64,000 bases of DNA, from the NCBI GenBank assembly GCA_020832545.1, contig JAFIEK010000005.1:62001-126000 (forward strand), given 5' to 3'. A model generated the notes under the pieces. That model saw only the letters and a list, made by a program, of their open reading frames with translations, had not been told where the DNA came from and searched no databases. The position numbers were made by a program, and so were the translations under genes. Source of the DNA: Pararhodobacter sp. Lineage in GTDB: Bacteria > Pseudomonadota > Alphaproteobacteria > Rhodobacterales > Rhodobacteraceae. This document shows positions 1 through 8,400 of this stretch, piece after piece; positions within the stretch are counted from its first letter, which is position 1, and each line of letters starts with the position of its first letter.

Positions 1-385
1 CCAGCAGCGTGCCTTCGGCATCATCGGCACCTTCCGCCACCATGGCTCCGTGCATGTCCAGCATGACCCCGTCAACGCTGTCATCGAGATCTGCCAGAAT
101 ACGGGCGCACATTGCCTGAAACGAGGCCGCGTCGCATGGGCCCGAGGGCAGGGCGGTGCCGCAGAATGGCAACACGATATCTGCCTCCGCCGCCTCGCAT
201 GCGGCAATGAAGGCCGATAGGGCCGTGTTGGTTCCGCGCATCCGTTCTATGACCGTCGCACCGTTTTGCCCATTGACCGAACCTGAGCCATCGAGCGTGA
301 AGCCGATGGTGAAATCGCGGATGTCACATCGGATCGGCGAGAAGGTATTTGTCTCATGAAAGATCGAAGCGATGAGGATCTTCAT
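1..385 (-). CDS. M81 family metallopeptidase (MlrC/microcystinase-like), N-terminal part only
   Basis: The reading frame begins at the ATG complementary to 383-385 and runs off the left edge, so about 128 residues are visible. The N-terminus reads MKILIASIFHETNTFSP, the hallmark start of the MlrC/M81 family, and a second family motif, GVMLDMHGAMV, lies near residue 110. The histidines in these motifs are the expected metal ligands. Family members are zinc-dependent hydrolases that act on peptides or amide-containing compounds; the natural substrate here is unknown. The gene lies 44 bp downstream of a TetR gene on the same strand and may be co-transcribed with it or controlled by it. Everything after the second motif is outside the window, so completeness cannot be judged. 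Confidence 0.85.
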   Translation of the reverse strand, partial: MKILIASIFHETNTFSPIRCDIRDFTIGFTLDGSGSVNGQNGATVIERMRGTNTALSAFIAACEAAEADIVLPFCGTALPSGPCDAASFQAMCARILADLDDSVDGVMLDMHGAMVAEGADDAEGTLL

Positions 386-429
386 GAGGTCTCCTGTTGC
401 GGGGCAATGCTGTACAATCGTGAACGGGA

Positions 430-1083
430 TCAGTCAGGTCGGTAGCAGGCGACGCCGCAGGCGGCGCGGGTAGCAATGTCCAGAAGCGGCGCGCGCTCAC
501 GCGGGAAAGCGGGGCCGGTGCCCAGGCGCACCTGCACCATGATCATCACCGCCACCTGTGCTGCGGCACGCAATGCACCAACCGGATCAGGGGCGGTGAT
601 CTGGGTGCTGTATTCGCTATAATGCACGGCGAGCCGGTCGCAGATACGCAGGGTCAGCCCGCTGAGAGCGCGCCGGATTTCTGGCAATTCGGTCTCAAGC
701 TCTTGCGCAGCGCGGTAGAAACCCAGGTTCTTTTGCACCACGTCATAGGTTTGCTCAGCGATCTGGCGAAGCAGGCCGGGCAGGTCGCCATTGGTCTGGC
801 GGCTCATGTCGAGCCGGTCAATCCGCGCGGTCGTTTCCTGCACATACTGCTGATGGATAGCGCAAAACACCGCGGCCTTGTCCGAAAAGCGATGATAGAA
901 AGACCCGTTCGACACACCGGAGCGTTCGATAATGTCGCTCACCCGGGTCTGCGCATAGCCGCGTTCACCAAACAGTACCTTTGCCGCTTCAAGCAATTTG
1001 CGTTCAGTGCGGATGCCGCGCCGCTGCTGTGCCGGAGCATAGAGGGTCTGAGGGGCGTCGATGGTATCGCTGGTTTCAGACAT
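430..1083 (-). CDS. TetR/AcrR family transcriptional regulator
   Basis: A 217-residue protein with a TetR-type helix-turn-helix at about residues 24-70: RTERKLLEAAKVLFGERGY followed by VSDIIERSGVSNGSFYHRF. The remainder is the helical ligand-binding and dimer domain, which does not reveal the ligand. The ATG at 1081-1083 has the Shine-Dalgarno AGGAGG 7 bases upstream. Both the start codon and the Shine-Dalgarno lie within a perfect 14-bp inverted repeat (see 1074-1109), which suggests autoregulation by DNA binding, by RNA structure, or both. The gene precedes the M81 peptidase gene on the same strand, so that gene is the simplest candidate target. Confidence 0.9.
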   Translation of the reverse strand: MSETSDTIDAPQTLYAPAQQRRGIRTERKLLEAAKVLFGERGYAQTRVSDIIERSGVSNGSFYHRFSDKAAVFCAIHQQYVQETTARIDRLDMSRQTNGDLPGLLRQIAEQTYDVVQKNLGFYRAAQELETELPEIRRALSGLTLRICDRLAVHYSEYSTQITAPDPVGALRAAAQVAVMIMVQVRLGTGPAFPRERAPLLDIATRAACGVACYRPD

Positions 1084-1109
1084 GAAGCCTCCTCACTTCA
1101 TGTCTGAAA
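1074..1109 (-). promoter_or_regulatory. Perfect 14-bp inverted repeat over the tetR start codon
   Basis: The arms TTTCAGACATGAAG (1074-1087) and CTTCATGTCTGAAA (1096-1109) are exact reverse complements separated by CCTCCTCA. On the mRNA strand the loop reads TGAGGAGG, so the ribosome binding site sits in the loop and the start codon in the 3' arm. The 5' arm also spells a two-codon frame, AUG AAG UGA. It could be the TetR dimer operator, an RNA hairpin that gates translation, or both. Confidence 0.7.
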
Positions 1110-1189
1110 GTAGAATATAAAGTCTAGAACTGTCAATCCAAAGCTGGCCTGACGGCGGGCCAGGACGCGGGAAGGCTTTGGCTTATCCC

Positions 1190-1218
1190 TTGCGTCACGG
1201 TGATTATAACTCTATATT
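1190..1218 (+). promoter_or_regulatory. Sigma-70-like promoter of the Xre/RES operon
   Basis: TTGCGT (1190-1195), a 17-base spacer and TATATT (1213-1218) form a good housekeeping promoter about 28 bases before the antitoxin start. The local base composition is AT-rich compared with the surrounding genes. No clear operator palindrome was seen in it. Confidence 0.5.
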
Positions 1219-1245
1219 GCGTTAAATTAGCTGATGGAGGGCCGC

Positions 1246-1596
1246 ATGGCACTTGCTCATTATGCCGAAGGCGGGGTGTTCGAGCCCCGCAAGATTGCTG
1301 CCGTCCTGCGCACCACAAGCGAAGAGGTCGCCGCAAGCGTCGGCCTTGCCAAGGACGCGCTGCAACGGCGCACGCGTATACACTCTGACAAGACCCAGCG
1401 CAGGCTGCGTGAACTGGTGGAGATACTGAACAAGGTCGAACCGCGTTTCGGATCAGAGCTGATGGCCTATGCGTGGTTTCGCTCTGAACCCCTGCCCGGG
1501 TTTGACGGCCGCACGGCAATGCAGCTTGTACAGGAGGGCAAGGCGCAACAGGTGCTGGAGTATATCGACGCGGTTGATGCGGGCGTCTACGCCTGA
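1246..1596 (+). CDS. Xre/MbcA/ParS-type antitoxin (DUF2384)
   Basis: A 116-residue protein with an N-terminal helix-turn-helix-like half (EEVAASVGLAKDALQRRTRI) and a C-terminal MbcA/ParS/Xre toxin-binding half that contains NKVEPRFGSELMAYAWFRSE and ends LEYIDAVDAGVYA. Members of this family pair with RES-domain toxins, bind and mask them, and repress their own promoter. The start at 1246 is preferred over the in-frame ATG at 1234 because TGGAGG (1235-1240) is well placed as its ribosome binding site. The stop overlaps the toxin start as TGATG, giving tight translational coupling. Confidence 0.85.
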   Translation: MALAHYAEGGVFEPRKIAAVLRTTSEEVAASVGLAKDALQRRTRIHSDKTQRRLRELVEILNKVEPRFGSELMAYAWFRSEPLPGFDGRTAMQLVQEGKAQQVLEYIDAVDAGVYA

Positions 1597-2111
1597 TGCC
1601 GCTTGTGGATGGGCGATACAAGGGGCGGCTCTACCGCGCCCTGAACCCGGTTTATGCCCGCACGCCGCTGTCCGGGCAGGGCGCGGCGCTCTATGGCGGG
1701 CGCTTCAATCGCAAGGGGGATGCAGCGCTTTATACCGCGCTGGACCCGGCCACCGCGCTGCGTGAGGCCAATCAGGTGGGTGATCTGCAACCCACAACCC
1801 TTGTCGCCTATCGCGCTGATCTGGGCCCGGTCTTTGACACCCGCGATGTGCAGGCGCTGGCCGCCCATGGCATGACCGCTGCGGGCCTTGCCGATGCCGG
1901 GTGGCGCGCAGACATGCTGGCGGGGCAGCCGGTGCCGACGCAAGCGTTCGCGCAGGTGCTGATCAAGGCGGGGTTCGCCGGGCTTTTGGTGCGCAGTTTT
2001 GCGCAGGGCACAACCGATGCGAACCTGAACCTTGTTCTATGGCGCTGGAACTACACAGCGAGCGACCGGCTGGATGTGATCGATGATGAAAACCGGCTGG
2101 GGCGGCTGTAG
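1596..2111 (+). CDS. RES-domain toxin
   Basis: A 171-residue protein with the RES signature, GGRFNRKGDAALYTALDP, at about residues 31-48, followed by the conserved ALRE helix. RES toxins have an ADP-ribosyltransferase-like fold; characterised members such as MbcT and Res consume NAD+. The Arg, Tyr and Glu positions expected in the active site (R in LYRAL, Y in ALYTA, E in ALREA) are present. The gene overlaps the upstream antitoxin gene by one base, the usual order for this type of toxin-antitoxin pair. It appears intact. Confidence 0.87.
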   Translation: MPLVDGRYKGRLYRALNPVYARTPLSGQGAALYGGRFNRKGDAALYTALDPATALREANQVGDLQPTTLVAYRADLGPVFDTRDVQALAAHGMTAAGLADAGWRADMLAGQPVPTQAFAQVLIKAGFAGLLVRSFAQGTTDANLNLVLWRWNYTASDRLDVIDDENRLGRL

Positions 2112-2116
2112 AGCGG

Positions 2117-2424
2117 TCAGCCCACTGATCGCTTTGCATCAATGGCAACCGCCGCAAGGCAGGTCAGTTCGAACAACAGGTTTGCGGCGTTGATGCAGGT
2201 GATTCCGGTTGGGTCCAGCCCGTCAATGTCGATGGTGATACAGACCGGCCCCTCACCGATCACCCGCCGCTGCGGTAGGTTGCGCCCAGATCCAGCGGCA
2301 CACCAACCAGCGCGATATCCAGATCATCGGCCACAGGGGCCTGTGCTGCGCGCATGAAACTGGGCACACCGGAGAAGCGGGGTATGACCGATGAATCAAG
2401 CGGTGCGTATTTGTCGCGGGTCAT
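2117..2424 (-). pseudogene. Degraded agmatinase/ureohydrolase (speB-like) remnant
   Basis: The minus strand starts like an agmatinase, with MTRDKYAPLDSSVIPRFSG, through GVPLDLGATYRSGG, and then meets a stop near 2260. In the next frame the sequence resumes at CITIDIDGLDPT, the metal-binding motif near the C-terminal third of the family, and jumps directly to the family's C-terminal end, INAANLLFELTCLAA, stopping at 2117-2119. Two internal deletions and a frameshift have therefore left roughly 100 of about 320 residues. The central metal-binding histidine and aspartates are gone, so no enzyme can be made. The stub lies beside the RES toxin gene. Confidence 0.8.
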
Positions 2425-2522
2425 GGGCTGCTCCTGCCGGGCCAAGGAAAGACCGTGCGATTGTGGCCCGGGGTGGCGATGGCAGGCAAGGCCTGCGGGT
2501 CTTCAGGTGCGTTTTCCCGCGT

Positions 2523-3383
2523 TCAGGTGACCTCGGCCAGCGCGATGGTCGTGCCCCATGGGTCGCGCAGCACGGTATGCGCGCCGTCCTGGATTGCGGA
2601 GATGCCGGATTGCGCCGCGCGGGCCTCGATCGCGGCCTTTGCCCCGGGGCCTTGCACACCGATCTCCAGCACCTCCAGCCCTGCCGCACCTTCGGGCCGT
2701 GGCCCGAAGGTGCGGCTGTTCCAGATGTTGCCTGCCAGTTGGTGATGATAGCCGCCGCTGCCGTAAAAACTTGCGCCCGGATACCGGCTGGCAATATCGA
2801 AGCCGAGGATGTCGCTGTAAAACTGATCGGCGGCACCGGTATCGCCGACCTGCAAATGGACATGGCCGATGACCCCGCCTTGCGGAAAGCCTGCCCACTG
2901 GCCGGAACCCACAGCCAACAAATCCGGGATATCCAGCGGATCGGTCGCCATGCGTATCTGCCCATCCGCACCGTACCAGTGCGAAACGGGCCGGTCAGTA
3001 TAGACCTCGATCCCGTTGCCCTCAGGGTCAGCAAGGTAGATCGCCTCGCTGACAATGTGATCAGAAGCACCTTGCAAGGTCACTTCGGTGTTGGTCACAT
3101 GGGCCAGCCAACGCGCCAGATCGGCGCGGGTGGGAAGCAGAAAGGCGGTGTGGAACAGTCCGGCGTCGCTGCGGTTTTGTTGCGTGGCGGCGGGGTCGGC
3201 GATCAGGTCCAGCAGCGCAACCTCGCCCACCCCCAGCGTGATCACTGGCGGGCTTTGGCGTATCACCGTCAGCCCGATCACCCGCTGGTAGAAATCTGCC
3301 ACCCTGTCCAGATCGCGCACGCGCAAACGCACCCGGCTGATCCGAAGGGGGGCGGCGGTGTGGTTGAAACGGTCGTCGGTCAT
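2523..3383 (-). CDS. VOC-family ring-cleavage dioxygenase (catechol 2,3-dioxygenase/CatE-like)
   Basis: A 286-residue protein with two vicinal-oxygen-chelate modules. The first runs from SRVRLRVRDLDRVADFYQ to about residue 130, with DPEGNGIEVY at its end; the second is about residues 165-286, with IGHVHLQVGDTGAADQFY and DPWGTTIAL at its end. The iron ligands of the family (His in HVHLQV, a His in the middle and Glu near the end) have plausible candidates. Relatives open hydroquinone or catechol rings. It follows a DoxX-family gene on the same strand, a pairing also known from the Bacillus mhq quinone-response genes, so a role in quinone or aromatic detoxification is inferred. Confidence 0.8.
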   Translation of the reverse strand: MTDDRFNHTAAPLRISRVRLRVRDLDRVADFYQRVIGLTVIRQSPPVITLGVGEVALLDLIADPAATQQNRSDAGLFHTAFLLPTRADLARWLAHVTNTEVTLQGASDHIVSEAIYLADPEGNGIEVYTDRPVSHWYGADGQIRMATDPLDIPDLLAVGSGQWAGFPQGGVIGHVHLQVGDTGAADQFYSDILGFDIASRYPGASFYGSGGYHHQLAGNIWNSRTFGPRPEGAAGLEVLEIGVQGPGAKAAIEARAAQSGISAIQDGAHTVLRDPWGTTIALAEVT

Positions 3384-3409
3384 GGTGGCACCTCTTGCAA
3401 AAGTGTCAG

Positions 3410-3436
3410 CAGCCGGTGCTTTTGCGGCACCGGCTG
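3410..3436 (-). terminator. Hairpin between the DoxX and dioxygenase genes
   Basis: The arms CAGCCGGTGC (3410-3419) and GCACCGGCTG (3427-3436) are perfect complements around a 7-base loop. On the minus strand the hairpin lies just after the DoxX stop and is followed by a short T-containing stretch. It may terminate or attenuate transcription before the dioxygenase gene. Confidence 0.4.
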
Positions 3437-3445
3437 TCAGTCAGT

Positions 3446-3883
3446 TCAGGCGCGGTTGCGGCCAAGCGCCCAGGCCCCGTTGCCGAGCAGCGCCTGCACG
3501 ATCAGCGCGACCGACCAGAAGGCGGGGAACTCCCAGCCGCCGCCTGGGTTGGAAAAGAAGAACCCGGCGCCCCAGTGCGGGTAAATCGAACCCAGCAGGA
3601 TCGGCAGCAGCGCCAGCGACACCCAGCGAGACCACAGGCCAAGGATCAGCGCGATACCACCCAGCAGTTCGGCCACGATGACGACATAGGCGAGAAAGCC
3701 CGGAAATCCGAGGCTCTGAAAGAAGGCGACGGTACCCGCCGGGGTGAAGAGCACCAGCTTCATCCAGACATGGGCGAGGAAGAACACGCCCATTGTCACC
3801 CGCAGGATGGTGGCGGCAAGATCGGCGTTACTGATACCGGCGAGCAGGTCTGCGCGGTCGGTGGTGGCGGTGGCATAGGTCAT
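3446..3883 (-). CDS. DoxX family membrane protein
   Basis: A 145-residue protein with four hydrophobic segments, at about residues 24-45, 60-82, 85-105 and 115-140, and the DoxX signature LRVTMGVFFLAHVWMKL early in the sequence. DoxX proteins are small inner-membrane proteins, several of which are linked to redox and quinone stress; no reaction is firmly assigned to this subgroup. The start ATG is preceded by AGGAG. The gene lies between a LysR regulator and a VOC dioxygenase, all on the minus strand, and a partial palindrome at 3979-4003 could be the control site. Confidence 0.8.
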   Translation of the reverse strand: MTYATATTDRADLLAGISNADLAATILRVTMGVFFLAHVWMKLVLFTPAGTVAFFQSLGFPGFLAYVVIVAELLGGIALILGLWSRWVSLALLPILLGSIYPHWGAGFFFSNPGGGWEFPAFWSVALIVQALLGNGAWALGRNRA

Positions 3884-3978
3884 TGTGTGATCTCCTGGGA
3901 TGCGATGGCATCGGATGTTTTCGATGTCCGCAACATGACCGCTGATCGCCGCGATGATAATCCACCTACTGGGAAGAT

Positions 3979-4003
3979 GATTGCATCCACTGTGGAAGCA
4001 ATC
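3979..4003. promoter_or_regulatory. Candidate LysR operator upstream of the DoxX gene
   Basis: GATTGCATCCA (3979-3989) and TGGAAGCAATC (3993-4003) are inverted repeats with one mismatch and a 3-base spacer. The site touches the stop codon of the LysR gene and lies about 95 bases before the DoxX start. A palindrome of this size, containing ATTGC and GCAAT, fits a LysR-type recognition site. Confidence 0.4.
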
Positions 4004-4912
4004 TTACCACCCATCCTCCCACGGCGGGGTGCCGCGATAGCGCTCTGCCAGAAAATCGACCAGCACCCGCACCTTGGCCGCCAGATGTCGGCTGTGCGGA
4101 TAAAGGGCAAGCACGCTGAAGGGCTCGGCCTCATACGCGCGCAACACCTGCTGTACCCGGCCCGCGCGCAAGGCCCCGGCGGCCACAAAGCTGGGCACGC
4201 AGGCCAGCCCCAGCCCCGCCTCGGCCGCGCTCAGGCAGGCCTCGGCGTTGGAATAGCGCACGCGGCCATGCACCGGCACCGTGACAGATGCGCCACCCTC
4301 GCGGAAGGGCCAGCGCCCGGGGTCGCGGAAATTGCTGTCCAGAATACAGGCGCAGCGGGCGACGTCTTGCGGCACCTGCGGCGCGCCATACTGCGCCAGC
4401 CAGTGCGGCGCAGCCACGATGACCAGACGCGCATCGCACAGCTTGCGCACGATCATGCTGGAATCCACGGGCCGCCCCACGCGGATGGCCATGTCGAACC
4501 CCTCATCCACCAGACTGACCACCCGGTCGGAAAAACTGACCTCCAGCTCGATCTCTGGCCAGCGCAAGGCAAAGTCATTCAGGATTGGCGTCAGCTCAAG
4601 CCCGCCGAAGGTCATGGGCGCAGTCAGCCGCAACCGGCCACGAGGGGCCTGCGTGACATCGCGCACAGCGGCATCAAGGCTGTCAAACTCGTCCAGCAAC
4701 GGGCGCAGCCGGTCATAATAGGCCTGCCCCGCCTCGGTTGGTGACACGGCGCGGGTGGTGCGGTTCAGCAGGCGCACGCCCAGCATTGCCTCAAGCCGCG
4801 ACACCAGCTTTGAGGCCTGACCTGAGGCCGTGCCCAGCCGGTCGGCGGCAGCGGTGAAGCTGCCGGTCTCCATCACGGCAGAAAACATCCGGTCACAAGT
4901 CAGGCGGTCCAT
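4004..4912 (-). CDS. LysR family transcriptional regulator
   Basis: A 302-residue protein of typical LysR length. The winged helix-turn-helix occupies about residues 1-60 (FSAVMETGSFTAAADRLG, then SRLEAMLGVRLLNRTTR), and the LysR substrate-binding fold starts near residue 88 with GRLRLTAPMTFG. It resembles the subgroup often found next to quinone- or aldehyde-responsive oxidoreductases. It lies directly upstream of the DoxX and dioxygenase genes in the same orientation, which is less usual than the divergent arrangement. Control of those two genes is inferred from position. Confidence 0.9.
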   Translation of the reverse strand: MDRLTCDRMFSAVMETGSFTAAADRLGTASGQASKLVSRLEAMLGVRLLNRTTRAVSPTEAGQAYYDRLRPLLDEFDSLDAAVRDVTQAPRGRLRLTAPMTFGGLELTPILNDFALRWPEIELEVSFSDRVVSLVDEGFDMAIRVGRPVDSSMIVRKLCDARLVIVAAPHWLAQYGAPQVPQDVARCACILDSNFRDPGRWPFREGGASVTVPVHGRVRYSNAEACLSAAEAGLGLACVPSFVAAGALRAGRVQQVLRAYEAEPFSVLALYPHSRHLAAKVRVLVDFLAERYRGTPPWEDGW

Positions 4913-5012
4913 AAAGGTCTTTCCGGTGCTACGGCATACAAGAAACCAATGCCGTTATTAGATCAGATCATGATCAAAGTGCACAGCGCCCGCCGCCATC
5001 TGATCATAACCC

Positions 5013-5037
5013 GGAACAACTGCGGGCCGGAAGCGTT
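5013..5037 (+). promoter_or_regulatory. EcfG-type (general stress) promoter
   Basis: GGAAC (5013-5017), 16 bases and CGTT (5034-5037) match the alphaproteobacterial EcfG consensus exactly. The -10 element ends 34 bases before the start of the KGG-type gene at 5072. It may also drive the sensor kinase and receiver genes downstream. Confidence 0.7.
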
Positions 5038-5071
5038 GAGAGACAGCGACATTACTGAACAGGAGCGCCTG

Positions 5072-5380
5072 ATGCCACGGGGCGACAAATCGAAATACAC
5101 CGACAAGCAGGAGCGCAAGGCCGAGCACATCGCCGAAAGCTATGAAGAACGCGGCGTCCCGGAAAAGGAAGCTGAGCGCCGTGCTTGGGCCACCGTCAAC
5201 AAGGACGATGGCGGCGGCAACAAGAGCGGCTCGGGGCGCGGCACGCATACCGGCAACCCCGCCGCAAGAAAGGGGGGCAAGAAGGGTGGTGCCGCATCGG
5301 CGGCGCGCCCGGCTGAAGAACGCTCGGAATCTGCCAGAAAGGCGGCGCAAACGCGCAAGCGTAACGAAGGTGCTGCATGA
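5072..5380 (+). CDS. Small basic KGG/'plasmid stabilization'-type stress protein
   Basis: A 102-residue, very hydrophilic protein starting MPRGDKSKYTDKQERKAEHI. It has a conserved first half that ends RRAWATVNKDDGG and a Lys/Gly/Ala-rich, probably disordered second half. Databases usually label this family 'plasmid stabilization protein', but nothing here ties it to plasmid partition, and that name should not be taken as function. The start at 5072 is chosen because the conserved family sequence begins there and AGGAG lies upstream. An exact EcfG-type promoter precedes it, which points to a stress-induced role. Its product is unlike the flanking enzymes. Confidence 0.75.
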   Translation: MPRGDKSKYTDKQERKAEHIAESYEERGVPEKEAERRAWATVNKDDGGGNKSGSGRGTHTGNPAARKGGKKGGAASAARPAEERSESARKAAQTRKRNEGAA

Positions 5381-5493
5381 TCGACACCCGGGCGGGGGCA
5401 CCGTCGCGCCTTGCCGCAAACCTTGCCCGTAAACAGACATCCCGGTATGGTCGCTGCGCATTCGAAGCGGCCAAAACCTTTCAGGGAGAGAGG

Positions 5494-8400
5494 ATGCACG
5501 ACACCGTGCAAGAAGGCGTTTTGGAGAAGGTTCCGGTCTGCGCTCTTGGGGCGTCGGCGGGTGGCTTGGCGGCGTTGCGCACGTTTTTCCAGAATGTGCC
5601 GGACGATCTGGGGCTGGCCTATGTGGTGATCACCCATCTGGCACCGGATCACCCCAGTGTTCTGAGCGATATCCTTGGCGGTTGCACCTCGATGCCGGTT
5701 CAGCAGGTGTTGAGCGATCTCGAACTGTTGCCAGACACTGTCTATGTCATCCCGCCTGATCGCGAGCTGGTGATTGACGGCAACAACATCACGGCACGCC
5801 CCTTCACCGAGCCGCGCGGGCAACGCGCGCCCATCGACATGTTCTTTCGCTCGGTGGCGGCGGGGCGTGGTGACGGCTGCGCGATTGTGCTGTCCGGTGC
5901 CGGATCAGACGGGGCGAAGGGGGTTGAGGCCATCAGGGCGCAAGGCGGAGTGGTTTTTGTGCAAGATCCGAAAGATGCCGAATACGCCATGATGCCGCGC
6001 AATGCGATTGCCTCGGGCGCGGCTGATTTCGTTGAGGCGATTCCGCAGATGGTCGATCGCCTGGTTGAGGTGGTGCACAGCAAATCGGCGCTGCGCTCGA
6101 TGCAGGGCGCGGACGCGCAGCAGGCCTTGCAGCGTGTTCTGGCCTTTCTCCACGCGCGCACCGGGCATGACTTTTCAAAATACAAACGCGCCACAGTTCT
6201 GCGACGGATCTATCGCCGGATGCAGGTCGCGCGGCTTCAGAACCTTGGCAGCTATTGCGACTACCTGACCGGCAATCCTGAAGAGGCGCAGGAGCTGCTC
6301 GGCGATATACTGATCTCGGTCACCTCTTTTTTCCGCGACCCCGAGGCCTATGCAGCGCTGGCAAAGAGCGCGATTCCGTCACTTTTCGAGAACACCACCG
6401 AAGAGGGCATTCGCATCTGGGTGGCGGGGTGCGCGACCGGCGAGGAGGCCTATAGCTTGGCCATCCTGTTGCTGGAGGAGGCGGAGCGGCGGCAAGTGTC
6501 GGTTCCTATCCAGATTTTTGCCACCGATCTGGACGAAGGCGCGCTGTCGACCGCGCGTGAGGGGCGCTACGGCGTGGCCATCGAGGCCGATGTGTCGGAA
6601 GAGCGGCTGGCGCGCTTTTTCGTGCGCGAAGGGGCGCACTACCGCATCCGACGGGAGGCGCGGGATACCGTGCTGTTTGCGTCGCACAGCGTGCTGAAGG
6701 ACCCACCCTTCCTGCGGCTTGACATGATCGCCTGCCGCAACCTGCTGATCTACCTTGACAGCGACCTGCAGCGCGAACTTTGCACGATGTACGGCTATGC
6801 GCTGAAACCGAACGGGGTGTTGTTTCTCGGCTCGGCTGAAACCCCTGACGCGGCGCCAGACAGCTTCACCGCGCTTGACCGCGAGCACCGGATCTACCGG
6901 GTCACGCAGCATCGGCTGAAAGACAAGCCGATGCAGTCAAAGTTCCCGCCCAAGTATCACACGACGGTTGCGATGCCGCAGCACCGTCCAGAGCCTGAAG
7001 ATCGTGACCGGCGCATCGGGGCGCTTCACCACCGGGCACTGGAAAAATCTGCGCCCCCCAGCGCCCTTGTCGACCGCGATTTTCGTGTGGTCCACCTGTC
7101 CGAGAATGCCGGGCGCTACCTGCTGCCCGCAGCCGGGCCTTATACTGCCGATTTTGCATCTCTGGTGCGCCCGGAACTGCGCATTGACGTCAGCACCGGG
7201 TTGCGCCGCGCATTGGAGCAAGGCGCAACCACGTTGTCACCGGCCATCGCTGTCGGCTTTAACGGGTCGCGGCACAAAGTGATGATGCGCATCTCGCCGG
7301 TCAGCGAGAATGCGGGAAACCCGGCATCGCAGGCGCTTGTCCTGTTCATCGATGCCGGCCCGGCACCGAGCGCTGATGACATCACGCCTGAGCAAAGCTC
7401 GGCTGATGACATCCGGCACCTGCGCGGCGAGCTTAACGCTGCGCGCGCGCAGCTTGTTGCGTCACGGGTGGAATATGAGACGGCAATACAGGAACTGCGG
7501 GTCGCCAACGAAGAGCTTCAGTCGATCAATGAAGAATACCAATCAACCTCAGAGGAACTGGAGACCTCAAAGGAAGAACTGCAATCGATGAACGAGGAGT
7601 TGCGGGCCGTCAACTCGGAGCTGAAGAGCAAGCTTGAAAGCATTTCGATCGCGCATAGCGACCTTGAAAACATGGTCAGTTCAACCGATGTGGGCACGCT
7701 GTTTCTGGACCCGCAACTACGCATCCGGATGTTCACGCCAGACGTGGCGCGCATCTTCAATGTGACGTCAGCCGATGTCGGCCGCGCGCTCACCGATTTC
7801 ACACACCGGCTGAACTATCAGGGGCTGGCGGATGACGCTGCGCAGGTGTTGCGCGATCTGTCGGCGAAGGAACAGGAGGTCGAAACCCAGGACGGTGAAT
7901 GGCTGCTGATACGGGTGCGGCCCTACCGCACCATCGATGACCGGATCGAAGGGGCGGTTGTCACCTTCATCGATGTGAGCGAGCGCCGCGCAGCGGTCAT
8001 CAACAAGAACGCCAGTGAAGCGCGCATGCGCGCGCTCATCAGCGCAACGTCAAATGTGATCTATTCCATGAGCGCGGACTGGAAAGAAATGAACCAGTTG
8101 AATGGTGGCGGCCTGCTTCGCGATACAACGACACCGAACCGCGAATGGATGGATGACTATATTCATGAGAACGATCAGGCGCAGGTTCAGAAACAGATCG
8201 ACGCGGCAATCGCATCCGGCGCCAATTTCGAGTTCGAGCACCGGGTACGGCTGGAGGACGGAAGCACTGGCTGGGTTCAGTCACGCGCGGTTCCTATCGT
8301 GGATGAGCATGGGGCGGTAACAGAGTGGTTTGGCTGCGCTACCGATGTCACAGAGCGACGGCGCAGCGAAGAGGCCCGCAGCCTGCTGATCAGAGAGCTG

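Noticed and set aside
5072-5380. Evidence of plasmid maintenance from the 'plasmid stabilization' label of this family
   Set aside because: No replication, partition or mobilisation genes occur in the window, and the gene has a stress promoter.
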